NCBI GenBank assembly: GCA_960531495.1 | Contig: OY482846.1 | Coordinates: 49,790,361 to 49,854,360, forward strand | From: Zeus faber | Lineage: Eukaryota > Chordata > Actinopteri > Zeiformes > Zeidae | Direction: 5' to 3' | Length of the DNA stretch: 64,000 nucleotides | Shown here: positions 10,653 through 49,225 of the stretch, piece after piece | How positions within the stretch are numbered: position 1 is the stretch's first letter | How the letters are laid out: each line of letters begins with the position of its first letter | The notes under the pieces: generated by a model | Seen by the model: the letters and a program-made list of their open reading frames with translations, nothing else | Databases searched by the model: none | Told to the model about the DNA's origin: nothing | Program-made: the position numbers and the translations under genes

Positions 10653-10697
10653 ATGTCCGGGTCAAGGTTGCCGCCCGCCGCCTTCACTCTGAAACAG
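10653..10697 (+). CDS. lyrm2: lyrm2 exon 1
   Basis: Fifteen codons from ATG, MSGSRLPPAAFTLKQ, ending CAG|GTAAAC in phase 0. The start is set by alignment to the mammalian N terminus. This short stretch probably belongs to the mitochondrial targeting region. Confidence 0.95.
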
Positions 10698-12011
10698 GTA
10701 AACGTGGAGGACGGCTGCTCGCTCTCAGCGGTGATTTGTGGCGTGTTTCCCCCGCCGAGGCTCCGGCCTCCTGGGGCGGCTCAGCGGAGCGGTTGACGCC
10801 GGTGGGAGCAGGTTGAGAACCACCGCATGTGTTGTACGAACCCCACAGCGGTCATCCAGCCTTTATTATTATTATTATTATTATTATTATATCCACTCAT
10901 TCTGTTTCCACGTGTCTTCCTTTTACACGTCGTGTTGGTTTTATTATTATGATAAAATTGTCTTTTGTTAATTGACGTTGAACAAGTTTTAATACGAAAG
11001 GATTTGGTTGTTAAACAGCACCTGTAAGTGTTTGTCAATCAAACTTCATTGACAGAGTCAGGGTCCAGAAAAAACACAAAACAACACAGAATAAACAACA
11101 TACAGTGAACAATAACAATCATAATAATAACAACACACAAACACAATAAGGGTTTAAAAAATATATATATGTCTTACAAAGAGACAGCTGTGCTGGTGTC
11201 TCCACAGCTGGGGCTGCTAGCATGTAGCATGGAGTCAACCTCCATCAACCTCCTTTCCACGTTCATTCAGCCCAAGCAAACAGAAGGTTTCTGCTGAGCA
11301 GCTTGAAAGGTGTTGACTCCTGCAGCCACGGACACCTCCCCTGCACCACACCCCCTACACCCTCCACGTCTCTCAAGTCATGCGTCCGTCTGGGCGTCAT
11401 TTAAAGCTACTTGAGGTTCCTGGAGGTTTGCTTTCATTTTAGTTTGACCACCGGTGTGCAGCGTGGAACGCTGTACAGGTTTTATTCTGTTGTTTTCTCA
11501 AACTTGTGAACTTACTTAACTTATGATTTATTTATATCAGAATCATCTTTATTGCCAAGTAAGTTTACACATACAAGGAATTTGTCTTGGTGTTCGGTGC
11601 ATACATGAAAACAACATGTAAGATATATATGAACATGAAAAATAACTATTTTTTGGGGGATTTGTACAGTTTGTGCAGGAATGTGCAAATGTTCAGAGTA
11701 TGAAGTTTAACAGTATGTGCAATGTGCATGGATAATAGTACAGAAGAATGTGCGTTAATGCAACGCGTTGACACATCCATTCATATTTTGTATTATAAGA
11801 CTGAAACAGGGTTTAGTTTGTGTTTTATGGCTGGCAGGTGCCGCTTTGTCGTAAAAAAATAATCGATGAATCAAACTCTTCATCGATCATATTTTGAGTT
11901 ACCTTACCGACTAACAATAGTGAAAACCAAATCTTTCAAATTTAACACACACTTGTGTGTTAAATCCTAATTTGATGTATGTGGTCTTTACTCATATGTG
12001 CCTCTATCATA

Positions 12012-12051
<40 letters not shown>

Positions 12052-12858
12052 CATATTCAACATTGTATTTTCAGTTTGGCCGTTCCTGACTCTGTGTTGT
12101 GATCAGTTCCTCCAGAGACAGAGGGTGTTGAGTATCTACAGAACGATGCTGAAGACCATCAGACAAGTCCCGGACGAAGCCGACAGGAAGTACCTGAAGG
12201 ATTGGGCGAGGGACGAGTTCAAGAGGAATAGGAGCGCTACCAACCAGGCGAGTAGAGATGAAACTGAAGGTGTTCACAGAGGAGATGGAGAACATAGAAA
12301 GAGAGAGAGCGCGGATGGAAAGAGAACGGTGATGCGTTTTGGTCGAGCAAACCATTGAAATATTCTTGAGGAGACACATATTCCTTATATCATCTTTTGG
12401 GGCAGTTACTCAGACGATCGAGAAAAATATCTCCCAACTCAAAATGAGTTGAACATTGCATTTTATGTGAACCATTAAAGGGAAATTACATTTTCGTCTT
12501 TTTAAGTCAGATTGAAAAGAGATGGTCCGTACCCATTGAAACCCAGTGTGTCCGGTATTAAGATAGTGACGGGTTGCATGCTCACTGTGTTAGCGTGATG
12601 CAAGGCTGCAGATGGGTTCAACTAGCCTAGCTCCTGTGAAATCAGGCAAATACACCTTCCAGCATCTAAAAATCTGTTATTTCAACAATACATTGTGCAT
12701 ATGTGTGTCCCTATTAAATAAAAAATGTATTTGCGTTATTCTATCTTGTCACTAACAAGTGCTGTGTTGGCCGCCAGGATGCCATCCGCATGATGATCAC
12801 ACAAGCAAACAACCATCTTGAAGAACTGCAGAAGTCTCTGGCGCTGGCCGGGAGGTGA
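10653..12858 (+). CDS. lyrm2: lyrm2, LYR motif-containing protein 2, three coding exons
   Basis: Spliced exons 10653-10697, 12107-12247 and 12778-12858 give 88 residues, the same length as I recall for human LYRM2. The N terminus MSGSRLPPAAFTLKQ matches human MAASRLPPATLTLKQ. The tract TIRQVPDEADRKYLKDWARD and the end MMITQANNHLEELQKSLALA are also conserved. LYRM proteins are small helical mitochondrial matrix proteins that bind acyl carrier protein; LYRM2 has been linked to respiratory complex I function. The tripeptide here reads IYR (residues 25-27) instead of LYR. The gene follows mdn1 on the same strand and converges with ankrd6. Intron 2 uses a GC donor. Confidence 0.96.
10698..12106 (+). 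other. lyrm2 intron 1
   Basis: About 1.4 kb with no coding content seen. It contains (TTA)n near 10861-10890, (AT)n at 12015-12047, and at about 11537-11750 a dispersed-repeat remnant. That remnant has the TTTATTGCCAAGTAAG and ACACATACAAGGAATTTG motifs familiar from fish LINE 3' tails. Confidence 0.6.
12107..12247 (+). CDS. lyrm2: lyrm2 exon 2
   Basis: Forty-seven codons, FLQRQRVLSIYRTMLKTIRQ through KDWARDEFKRNRSATNQ. The acceptor is TGATCAG. The donor is CAG|GCGAGT, a GC donor whose position is fixed by the protein, since human SATEE|DTIRMM corresponds to SATNQ|DAIRMM. Confidence 0.95.
12778..12858 (+). CDS. lyrm2: lyrm2 exon 3 with stop
   Basis: It encodes DAIRMMITQANNHLEELQKS and LALAGR, then TGA. 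The acceptor is TGGCCGCCAG. Confidence 0.96.
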   Translation, partial: DAIRMMITQANNHLEELQKSLALAGR

Positions 12859-13260
12859 ACAGACCTGGGCGGCTCTGCCGTGTCTGCCGAGGTCACACCT
12901 TTCTGTTTTAGAACGTGGACGACGTCCGGACCCGTGAGCGGAGCCTCAGCGACAGACTTTACTGGTGGGCTCATGGACCGGAGCCAGGCTACCAAAGAGC
13001 CTCTAGGAGCAGGAACATGCATGTGGAACGATGCGTTCACTCACATATAAAACCAATGTATCCTGGAATTTGTGTTGTGGAACGCTGAGGTGGGTGTGAG
13101 CACAACGTGAGAATCTGTATTTTAACTACAACTCTTAACCCAGCGGTTTGGACGTACGAGCAGACGGAAGGACAACTCTTGGATGTTTTTTTTGTTTGTT
13201 TGTTTTTTTAAATCGTCGCCGTTTATTCTATTTAATAAAGTTCTGTCAGAAAACTAATGT
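12859..13260 (+). other. lyrm2: lyrm2 3' UTR with AATAAA at 13234
   Basis: The sequence after the TGA runs to AATAAA at 13234-13239, so polyadenylation would fall near 13255. A T-rich stretch lies just before the signal. The end is inferred. Confidence 0.6.
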
Positions 13261-15838
<2,578 letters not shown>

Positions 15839-16449
15839 TTTATTTTTTATTTTTTTTTGTATTGTCTCAACTTTTAGGTTTTGGATATTTTTAACTCAAT
15901 TGTAAGAAACCTTTTTTCTTCTGGTCCCACTGACAACTACAGTGAGACAGATTTTTAGCATTTTTTTCTTAACAAGATATACTAGTTCAAAACACCATTT
16001 GCACTAACTGGGAATCTGATAAAAAAAACAACTAAATCCATCATGAAACACGCATTTTAGCCTAAAAACAAATGCACTGACGTCACCCTAATACCCTGGA
16101 TGGTCCAAACGGCACCAATTCCACTTGAAAAGGCGGAAGCACCACTTTAACAAATACAAAACACAGCTGAAGTAAGAACCTTGGACAAAACACGTGTTGC
16201 TGTAGTTGATCATCTGAAGGCCCACTGGGTTCATGATTCAGTAAATCCTCAGGGACCGGAGCCGGAGGCAGGTTTGGGTCATTAACCCTCCAACTCCCGG
16301 CGGCTCTGGTCGCAAATCCTCCTCGGCGACATTGTCCCTGGTGTTCACGTCCGGCCCGTTTTACAAAGGTCCGCCAGGGTTGTCGACCAGAAGCAGCCGA
16401 TACGCAGCGGGAGTCCTTCGGGAGGCCCGGCTCCAGGTCCGGGGCCCGG
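15839..16449 (-). other. ankrd6: ankrd6 3' UTR (inferred)
   Basis: Sequence downstream of the ankrd6 TAG on the minus strand. AATAAA hexamers on the minus strand occur at 15846-15851 and 15839-15844, about 600 nt after the stop. These are the first canonical signals I see. Another lies further on, near 14905. Confidence 0.4.
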
Positions 16450-40636
<24,187 letters not shown>

Positions 40637-40872
40637 CTGCAGTGAGGAAGAGGAAACACATGGAACGTCGGTACTCCGGCACGTGCGACGCTCTGCAGCC
40701 TGACAAACAGGAAACCTAGGAGGGGGAGGAAGAGGCGGGCAACCAGCCCTGACATCATGTTGTACTACGGTGCACGCTGGGAACACGAGGGATCAGGAGG
40801 AGTTAGGAATTACAGTCCCCAACAGAGATGGAAGAGGTTGGACGCCATACTACTTCTTCTACTTATAATAAC

Positions 40873-41055
40873 AACCTTCATTTATGTCGCACTTTTTATA
40901 CACAGCAGGCAGTTCAAAGTGCTCTGCTGTACATGAATATAAGGCAATCAAATAATAACAATAAGAAAAACTAGCAAAGTGCAATGAGTTAAAATAATGA
41001 AATCAAATAAAAACAACAGCATGAGAAAATAAAGCAAGTTGCATTTAAAGAACCC
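40873..41055 (+). mobile_element. LINE-like 3' tail fragment
   Basis: TTCATTTATGTCGCACTTTT, then CAGTTCAAAGTGCTCTGCTG and A-rich AATAAAA sequence, the same type as 36303-36425. Confidence 0.5.
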
Positions 41056-41676
41056 AATCAATTGAAATGGAGTCATGTCATGTGCACATGGCCCTTGATC
41101 TCAGTCCGGTCTCACAAGCTTCATATTTCACATCGAAAGCGACAACATCAACTAGTCTTAACCTCCACCCCAGCGAAGGGGATAAAAACTGTCTTGAAAT
41201 CGTGGCTCAACAGAAGCCGACAGATTGAAATCTTTCCCGACCACAAAGAGACTCAACTACGACCGTTCCAGGAAAACAAACGCCCCGGGGTTGCAGCCTC
41301 AACCACAAGCAGCGGCAGAGACGGCTGCTGCGGTCGGCAGAGTAGCTCCTCCAACCGCAGCGGTGAAGGGTGTGGCCGCCGCGCCTCATACGCCCCCTCA
41401 GCATCACTACGCAGCACCAACCGAGGAACGCCTCCTTGATATCGTCTGATAAGTGTGGAAACGTTCCTTGACACTGATCCGTGTGGTTGCACCTCCTGTG
41501 TTTTGTTTCACTATCAGACATTCCTGACATGACTGGAAAGCTACAGTGCATCATCTATTTCATGGCCGCGGGGCAAAGATGTGGTGGAGGTTCATGTTGT
41601 TGCATGGTTGGAGGTTGTTTGTGTCGCGATCAGTTCTATTTTCATGGTAGAGAGAGAGAGAGAGTATACATTAGAA

Positions 41677-42307
41677 CAGGGGTCGGAAATTCATTTTGGC
41701 TACGGGCCATTTTTTGTTTACTTGGTTTATAAAGCTGTCAATATTGTATATTTCATAGGCACATTTTGTGAAATTCTGGGCCGATGCCGATGTTTAAAAT
41801 AACAATTTGGCCGATGCCGTTGTTTTACGACTTCCCACTAACGCAGCATCACTTACAGTTTTCCGAGTTTCCTTGAACGCAGCATCACTTCCTACTTGGA
41901 GCGCTGCAGAGAGCCGTGTTCTAAAACCCATGTACGGCCAATCAAATCGGGGAATCCCTATTATTTAATTCACCGGTTATTTATTTAGACCAATTAACTT
42001 TTCCTCTGGAAACATAATGAAAATATTACTGTTCATAATAGTTTGATTTAATGATTTGAATGAAAGCGTGTGATTCATTTACACATTGTAAATGAATCAC
42101 ACGGTACGACTCCCGGTTAGAAAACTGCCTAATTACCACCAAAGTGTATTTTTATACATTTTATTTATATCTCAACCGACACTCGTGGATTCCTGAACTG
42201 ATATTTATTTTAGACATTTGCCTCAAATCGCCCGAGGCCTGGTGACCCCTCCTGCGACCCCTCCCGATCCCCTGTGGGGGTCCCGCGCCTCAGGTTGGGA
42301 ACCCCTG
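41677..42307. mobile_element. non-autonomous hAT-like element
   Basis: The left end CAGGGGTCGG and the right end ...GAACCCCTG share the inverted terminus CAGGGGT. The right 8-bp flank CTCTAGAT fits the hAT target consensus nTCTAGAn, and the left flank CATTAGAA matches it at 5 of 8 positions. At 631 bp it has no transposase. It contains a 17-bp-arm palindrome at 42067-42103. Confidence 0.65.
42067..42103. repeat. perfect palindrome inside hAT-like element
   Basis: Arms CGTGTGATTCATTTACA and TGTAAATGAATCACACG are exact reverse complements around CAT. Confidence 0.9.
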
Positions 42308-42922
42308 CTCTAGATGTTGATGAATCCGGGCGGGTGTTGAAAGTGACCCGGCTCCAAATACATAACCGTGGAACACCGGGAGTGGGCGGCGGCGTCGGCC
42401 TCGTCCTCGTCACCGTCTCCCCCCGCGGTGGAGCCGGATCCGAGTGGAACAGATGTTGTGAGCGAGTCCCGACACGAGCGGCTCCGTGACTCACGTCGCT
42501 CCGTTCCGCCCGGTTTCGGAGGCCTCGGCGGACCCAGGCCGGGGCCTCCTGAACGACGTGCCGCCGCCCACGGGGGCCCCGCCGGGCCATGAAGTCTCAA
42601 CCCGCATCCGACGCGACGCGCTCCTGCAGAACCCCAGGCCGAGCGGGAGACGGGTTCACCTGCAGGCCGAGTCCCACCACACCTGTTGCTGGCGCCGAGC
42701 ACATGTTTTCTCCTGTCGTCGCCATTTCTGACGCCCCAGGGGAAAATCAAGGATCCAAAGATGAATAAACTCTGACGCCCAAACACATGTTTTTGTATAA
42801 TTATGATAATTATTTGAAGCCTGACCCTCGTCAGGTAACAGCGTGTGTGTGTGTGTGTTGTTTAATAATCCAAGCTGCCGACGTCACTCCTTCAAATCAG
42901 CACACTGCTTGAATGATGTTAT

Positions 42923-43090
42923 TTAAAGTGGTAATCCGTAAGATGATTTTGTTGAAAAAAATAAAAATAAAAATCCCAAATTTGATGCTTTATTCGTCCG
43001 GCACTTGGTACGAAGCATCCATTCAATGTACCGGCCTTGTGCACGCGCTCCTCCGCGCCGCGTTCCCGGCGGCGGGGTCCGCCACACGCC
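42923..43090. mobile_element. MITE-like copy, left part
   Basis: It begins TTAAAGTGGTAATCC like the element at 34206 and later has CGGCGGGGTCCGCCACA, similar to GGCGGACCCTGCCACCA there. The right end is not found. Confidence 0.55.
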
Positions 43091-43343
43091 GCAGGAAGCC
43101 ACTGGCGAAAGCAGCGTCGCGAGCTGCGCTCAGTGAACTGGGGATGTGGAGGAACATTCACAGAGAGCAACAACAAGATGTCCTCCCCCGTCCCACGTGG
43201 CCAAGCAACACAAACAGATCAGCGGAGGGAAGAAGGAAAAGTTTGGGCGGAAAGAAAAGGCGATAAACACGGACGCTGAGGAATGCGGAGCGAAGCTGCT
43301 CCACCCTTCTGCCCCGCCCGCCCCCACATGAACACCACGCAGC

Positions 43344-43387
43344 GAGGAGGAGGAGGAGGAGGAGGAGGAGGAGGAGGAGGAGGAGGA
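43344..43387. repeat. (GAG)n trinucleotide repeat
   Basis: About 14 GAG/AGG units in the region upstream of ankrd6. Confidence 0.95.
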
Positions 43388-44102
43388 ACAGCCCAAGCCC
43401 GTCGGCCCCTCGGGGTCAAGGGTCAAACTGATGAGAGCGAAAAACATCTGTTTGGTCAGCGTCAGACTCCACATACCGGAGCGGGTGGGGGCGGAGCTCT
43501 GGATGTGATGTCATAAAGAGAGGGATGAGGCCACACAGAGCTACGGCTGGTTCATCTGATGGAGGCTCGAAAAACAACCAGAGGAGGTTACATCCTGCTA
43601 CTACCGGGAGGGAGGGAGGACAAGATCTCCATCTCTCTCTCCCCCCCTCCGTGTCAATGTCTCTCTCGCCCATATCTCTCTCCCCATCTTTCCATCTCCC
43701 TGTCTGTCTCTCTTGCGTGTGTGTTTCTCTCTCTCTCTCTCTCAACTCTAAATGCTTCACCGGCAGGAGAGTCACAAAGAACAATATGGTCGGATGAACA
43801 GTTTCGTTTCAAAACAAACTGAATCAGCGGAAGAATAAATGAACTCAACGGAAGCGGAAGACGTCTGACGAAACGGAAATAAACGTTCACCAGTCGAACC
43901 ACATGAAGCCCCCCCCACCCCCACCCCCCCACTTCACTTTGTGCTCCGTCATCAGTAACTTAACCTCCACCTCCACCTCCTCCTCCTCCTCCTCCTCCCC
44001 CCATCAGAGAGAGATATTATTGAATCCGTGCAGAAAACTGAATGAGTGACGTTCTGCCTCCAGCTCAGTGAACAATACCACAGCAGCCGAGAGGTGGTCT
44101 TC

Positions 44103-44141
44103 AACCCGGGGCCCGCCGCCCCTGGCGGCGGGCCCCGGGTT
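44103..44141. repeat. perfect GC-rich palindrome
   Basis: Arms AACCCGGGGCCCGCCGCC and GGCGGCGGGCCCCGGGTT are exact complements around CCT, followed by an (AT)n tract at 44143-44163. The preceding GGTCTTCAACCC resembles hAT ends, so this may be a foldback remnant. Confidence 0.92.
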
Positions 44142-44909
44142 CATATATATATATATATATATACCTTTTCCAGATTTGTGAAACTTTATTTTATTTGTAA
44201 AAACAGAGAAAAGGTGGATTTCACCGTTTACAGTACTCGCAGGCCATTTAAGAGCAGGTCTAGATAATAAAAATATATATATAAAATATAAATGTAAACT
44301 TATAGTAGTCGCACCTGGACTAGAGTATAATATCAAACCTAAACAGCTTCTAGGAGCACATTTCAGATTTAGTAAAGACCTTTATTCTCTGAGTGAAAAG
44401 GTGGATCTCACTGTGTTGCAGTGCCCAGGACCTGAATGTCAAACAGGAACACCGGGACCTCAAAGCGTCACGACTGAGCATAAAGGAAGGTTCGTCAAGT
44501 TGTTTCAAATGTTATTATGGCTTGATGTGGCCGGGACCCTGCTCCGCTCCTCTGTCCACGAGGGGCTGAAGGGGTTGAAGACCCCCCTCGACGCCACCTC
44601 AAGACTCTTTATTCCAAAAACAATTCAAAGACAAAAACACAGGAATTCATTCTGCTCGATGCAGTTTTCACGATTCTGACTTTCAGGAAGCGGAAAATCC
44701 ACAACCGCCGAGTGAACGTTCCACCAAACGCCGGCGCTCGGGCCCACGGCGTCGAGGTCACCTCGGCGGAGTTGAAAAGGGCGTTCCGTCGCCACGGCAA
44801 CGTGTGAGCGACTCCCTCCCGCCGGCCCCAGATCTGAATAAGATTAAGTTTGGGAGACTGTCGGCCGCGCCGCATTCCTGAGGAACCTCCAGAAGAGCTC
44901 CTTTCAATT

Positions 44910-45038
<129 letters not shown>

Positions 45039-45208
45039 CAGCTAGGCAACGCTGCTTTTGTTGGAACTTTCAGGAACTCAGTAGAAAAACAAGACGAGCC
45101 GAGCCCCCCCCCCGGCTCTTCACTGAGGAGGCCCCCGAGGGCCCTTATGAAGCAGGCAGAAGGTTTCAGGGAAAACATTCACTCTTCATGCACTTTCATA
45201 CCGGCGCG

Positions 45209-45342
<134 letters not shown>

Positions 45343-45421
45343 GTTTGAGCTCATTAAATCCACCGTGATCCTAGATTTGGGGATAAACTCAAACTCTGCC
45401 ATTTCACTGAACGGTGGATTG

Positions 45422-45455
<34 letters not shown>

Positions 45456-46179
45456 GAGTCCGTTCACCTGTGCAGCGGTTTGTGTTTTTTAATAACTAAT
45501 TCATCTCGTCATTGTTTTATTTATTATTATTATTTTATTTATTTATTATTATTATTTGTATTGGTCACGGTACCGTTGTACATGGATGTAACTGCTCCAA
45601 CTTTTTGCTTTCAGTCTGACGTGCGTTACAAAAATATTTCCCGGTACCAGATCATTCTAACGCAGAAATGAAGTTAAAGACTATAAAAATAAAAAAGGCT
45701 GCACAAATTCCAAACAAAGTATCAAAACGATGAATCAATACAGAAACTGAATGAAGCGTATGAGATGAGTCCAGTTCTGTCGTGTTATATTCAACTGTGA
45801 GCGTCAGATATCAAACTGTATTTATGTAAAATACTTATTCTAGTATCATAAAACAGCAACGATCGTCTCCAATGAATTCAATTCAAGTCAAATAAATTCA
45901 ACGTTTTTGGAGAAACGTTGAACTCAATGGAGTTGACTTGGCTTTGAATGATTTAATTTATTGATTTATTCCCCTGAGGGACGAAGAAAGTTCTATTTAA
46001 TCATGACTCATCTATTTCATCCACACCGTGTATTTTAGGATGGAAATAACCAAAAACGCCCCAAAAAACTCTTTTTTTTTTTTCTTCCTATCTCTTCAGC
46101 TCCTTCCCGTCTCCTACAACGTGGCCAAATCTGCGGTTCCTGAGTTCACGTGAGGACAGGGAGGAGCCCCTCCAGGGGC

Positions 46180-46460
46180 CCAGGTGTGGCGGGGGAGGTT
46201 TTAAGGGGCCGTTAGCGGGGGGGAGGGTCCGGTCACGCCCAGCTGCTTGTGTCCCCCCCCGCTCACCCTGAAGGGGGTCAGCGGGTCGGGCGGACCGCCG
46301 GGGGCCGAGTGACCGCGCGGGGCCGCGCCCCGACCCCGGGACCCTCTCGGACGCTAGAGTTCCGCTTGTCGGAGCGTCTGGACCTCATCTCCGCTGCGTC
46401 TGCGCCGCACGGCTGTTTTCAAACCAGGAAACAAATCGTCCGGGAGGTAAAGAAAGACTG
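46180..46460. promoter_or_regulatory. CpG-rich block, candidate upstream promoter or first exon
   Basis: Dense CpG (for example CCGCGCGGGGCCGCGCCCCG) stands out from the A/T-rich surroundings. On the minus strand CTTCAGG|GTGAGC at 46267/46266 is a good donor for a non-coding first exon of ankrd6; on the plus strand GGGAG|GTAAAG lies at 46447. Neither has transcript evidence here. Confidence 0.35.
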
Positions 46461-46583
46461 AACTGGAGTGACCTCAAGGAGCAGGCACGCCGCCCCTTTT
46501 CCTTAAAGCACACCGGCCAAATTCAGATGACATCACCACACCGCTGCCACAGCGTTTGAAAAATGCCCTTTACACTCTGACCA

Positions 46584-46760
46584 ATTATTATTATTATTAT
46601 TATAATTATTATTATTGTTGTTGTTATTATTATTGTTATTATTGTTGTTATTATTGTTGTTATTATTGTTATTATTATTATTGTTATTATTGTTATTATT
46701 GTTATTAATATTATTATTATTGTTATTACTATTGTTATTATTATTGTTATTATTGTTATC
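46584..46760. repeat. (ATT)n / (GTT) microsatellite
   Basis: Mixed TTA and TTG trinucleotides over about 175 bp. Open frames read poly-Leu or poly-Asn. Confidence 0.97.
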
Positions 46761-46964
46761 ATCCACAATGCTGCCGCTAAAATCCCAACTAAACTACGTC
46801 AAATATCAAAGAACTTCAAAACACTTAATAAGTTATTACGTTAGTACTGTCCTCATAAGGAGAACATCGCTTTTTCAACTCGTACAGTTGAATTCAGTGT
46901 AAATCACAGGTTAGAGACACGGTCGCCAAGTTTCCACGGTGACATTTTCCGGGGTTTTCCTCCA

Positions 46965-46997
<33 letters not shown>

Positions 46998-48369
46998 TTT
47001 CACATGTGCTAGGCTAGCTGATCCCATCCACAGCCATGTACCGAGCTAACACAGTTAGCATGCAGCCCGTCACCGTGTCTGGACCGGATGCACAGGGACG
47101 CTCGGTATCGAACGTCTCTTCTGAATCCGGACCGGGACGCGGCCCAACAAGGGTTCATCCTGGTTTTTCCAGAGTCTTGCTAAAACTTAACGTCGGCGGT
47201 GGGAGACGCAGACCTTCGGCGCCGGACGAGCGATACTTGGAAGTCGTGGTCGTCATCGTCGCAGGAGAACGTTCCAGGTTCCACGTACAAATGATGGTTT
47301 TGTTTTGGGGCCGACCGTCTGGACAACGCAGAGCTACGCCCGGCGAGCGGACTGGGCGCGCGGGTGGAGGGGACTTGGATCGCCCGAGGACATCAATGAC
47401 GGACGATGTATCACCCCGTGGGGCATCGAACCGCGTTGGATCACAGTCCGTGTCGCTGGACGGCTCGTGGATCATTACCGCGTCCGCGGCCCCGATAATA
47501 ATAATAATAATCAGTGGTTTTTTTTTTTGTTTATTTTACTTTCATTGAAACATGGGGACACGGGAGGAGTGACTGTGTTCCCATCGCCCTCGTTGTGAAG
47601 GTGTCGTCTGAATCAACCACGACCACAGAAACGGAACGCTACGGCCACTTTGCCGCGTTGCGCAACGGTTGACATCCTGCCGTCGGCCCGGGCCTGCGGT
47701 GCAGGATCTGTCGTTTATATTTATGAAAATGGCGAAAAAATAATACATTTCCGTGAATCAGTTCATTCTGCTCAGTTCATCCCACGTTTTGTGCATTTTC
47801 TCTCCTCACTTTTCCAATATTTTGTCAAATGTTCTTAATTTTTGTAAATATTTCTTGGTTTTAGTTTTTGGCTCCGAGTCACTTTCCACTCGTTGGGTCA
47901 CTTTAAGCGGTTTAACTGGCTCCGCTCCCATTCACCGTAGAGTTCAAGCTCAGTGCAATTTTGACAAACAAAAACGTCCTTCCTTCCGCCGCGCTGATGC
48001 TTCGTCCCGCCGACGGGCTTGTCGCCATGGCGACGACAAGCGCGCGGCATGGGATGCGAGGCTATCTGGGGAACTGGGCTCTGGAGGAGGAAGAGCATCC
48101 ATCATCATCACGCTCGCTCGCCTCAAATCCATGTTTCCCCCAAAACAAGGCGGACAAACGTCTTTGTCCCGTTGTTCAGAATGGACCTTCAGGAAAGCTG
48201 ACCTTCGACCTTTGTTCTCCTCTGTGCGGATATGTGATGAAAGCACCAATGTTTATCCCCAAAATATTGTGGAAAAGTATCGGTATCAAGCTATTCTTCA
48301 AAAATATTGTGATATTTGATTGATGCATTTGTTTGACTTTCTATCATTGTGTAGATTTCCATCTTCATC

Positions 48370-48570
48370 CTCCGTGAAACCAGACAACGGCAGAAACGTC
48401 CGGTGGAGTTCGAAGGCTGAAGAAAAACGACACAACGGAAGCAGCACATGCAGAACAGTAATACACTGAATGGCTGTTCCGCATGAAGTCCCAGCGAAAT
48501 AACGATGGGATGAATATCAAATATGTTGTTTTTTTTTAAAGAAAATAATCTGATGGATTTACCACTTTAA
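48370..48570. mobile_element. MITE-like copy, right part
   Basis: It contains GCAGCACATGCA, ACTGAATGGCTGTT and AATATCAAATA blocks shared with 34206-34472, and ends ATTTACCACTTTAA. The left end is missing or degenerate. Confidence 0.6.
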
Positions 48571-49031
48571 CGTGTCCCCTCGTATGAACAACGCATTTCG
48601 ACTGCTGACATCGTCCGGAGGTTAACTAACGTTGACCCCACCCCGGCAGGTGGAGTCACAGTGTTTCCACGGTGTCGCTCACCTCCACCTGAGGCTCAGA
48701 GCGTGCCACGCCCGCTGAGGCTGCGTCAGCCCCCACTCACCTGCACACTTCATTTAGCATCACACGGCAGCAAATCAAGGAATAAGGAGCAAACTGCTGA
48801 TACCAGCTTGATCCCTGTTATCTGAACTCAAGCAGACACCTTGAATCGCTTTACCAAGCAGAATAAAACATAACTTTATTTATTCATCTTTATAATAACA
48901 ATTACAGGCATTCACATCCAGGTAAAGATGTGAATGGCAGATATGACTAAATAAAATCACATCACTAAACTGATTGTTCCATTACTTAAATGTAAAGAAA
49001 ATGGAAAGAAAAAACGGTCAATTAATAATTT

Positions 49032-49036
49032 CATAA

Positions 49037-49067
<31 letters not shown>

Positions 49068-49093
49068 GTTATATATTATACTTATTATTATAC

Positions 49094-49128
<35 letters not shown>

Positions 49129-49225
49129 AATAATAATAACAATAATAATAATAATGATAAGTGTTATTAATAAGTATTTTTAATAATATTTACCGTAATA
49201 TTATTATTAATAATATTATTAATTG
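49032..49225. repeat. (AAT)n/(ATT)n palindromic microsatellite
   Basis: AAT repeats pass into ATT repeats and back, so the tract can fold on itself. A similar ATT-to-AAT tract lies at 49689-49772. Confidence 0.9.

Noticed and set aside
46249-46461. 70-codon + strand frame in the CpG-rich block
   Set aside because: GC-rich random openness is enough to explain it; kept only as a promoter or first-exon candidate.
46972-46996. Long G run (also 56341-56356 and 57511-57527) as possible G-quadruplex elements
   Set aside because: Homopolymers of this kind are frequent in the window and prone to sequencing error; nothing nearby gives them a role.
47036-47548. 170-codon + strand frame starting MYRANTVSMQPVTVSG
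   Set aside because: No recognisable domain, unspliced, and it ends in an (ATA)n tract reading poly-Ile. I could not support it as a gene.
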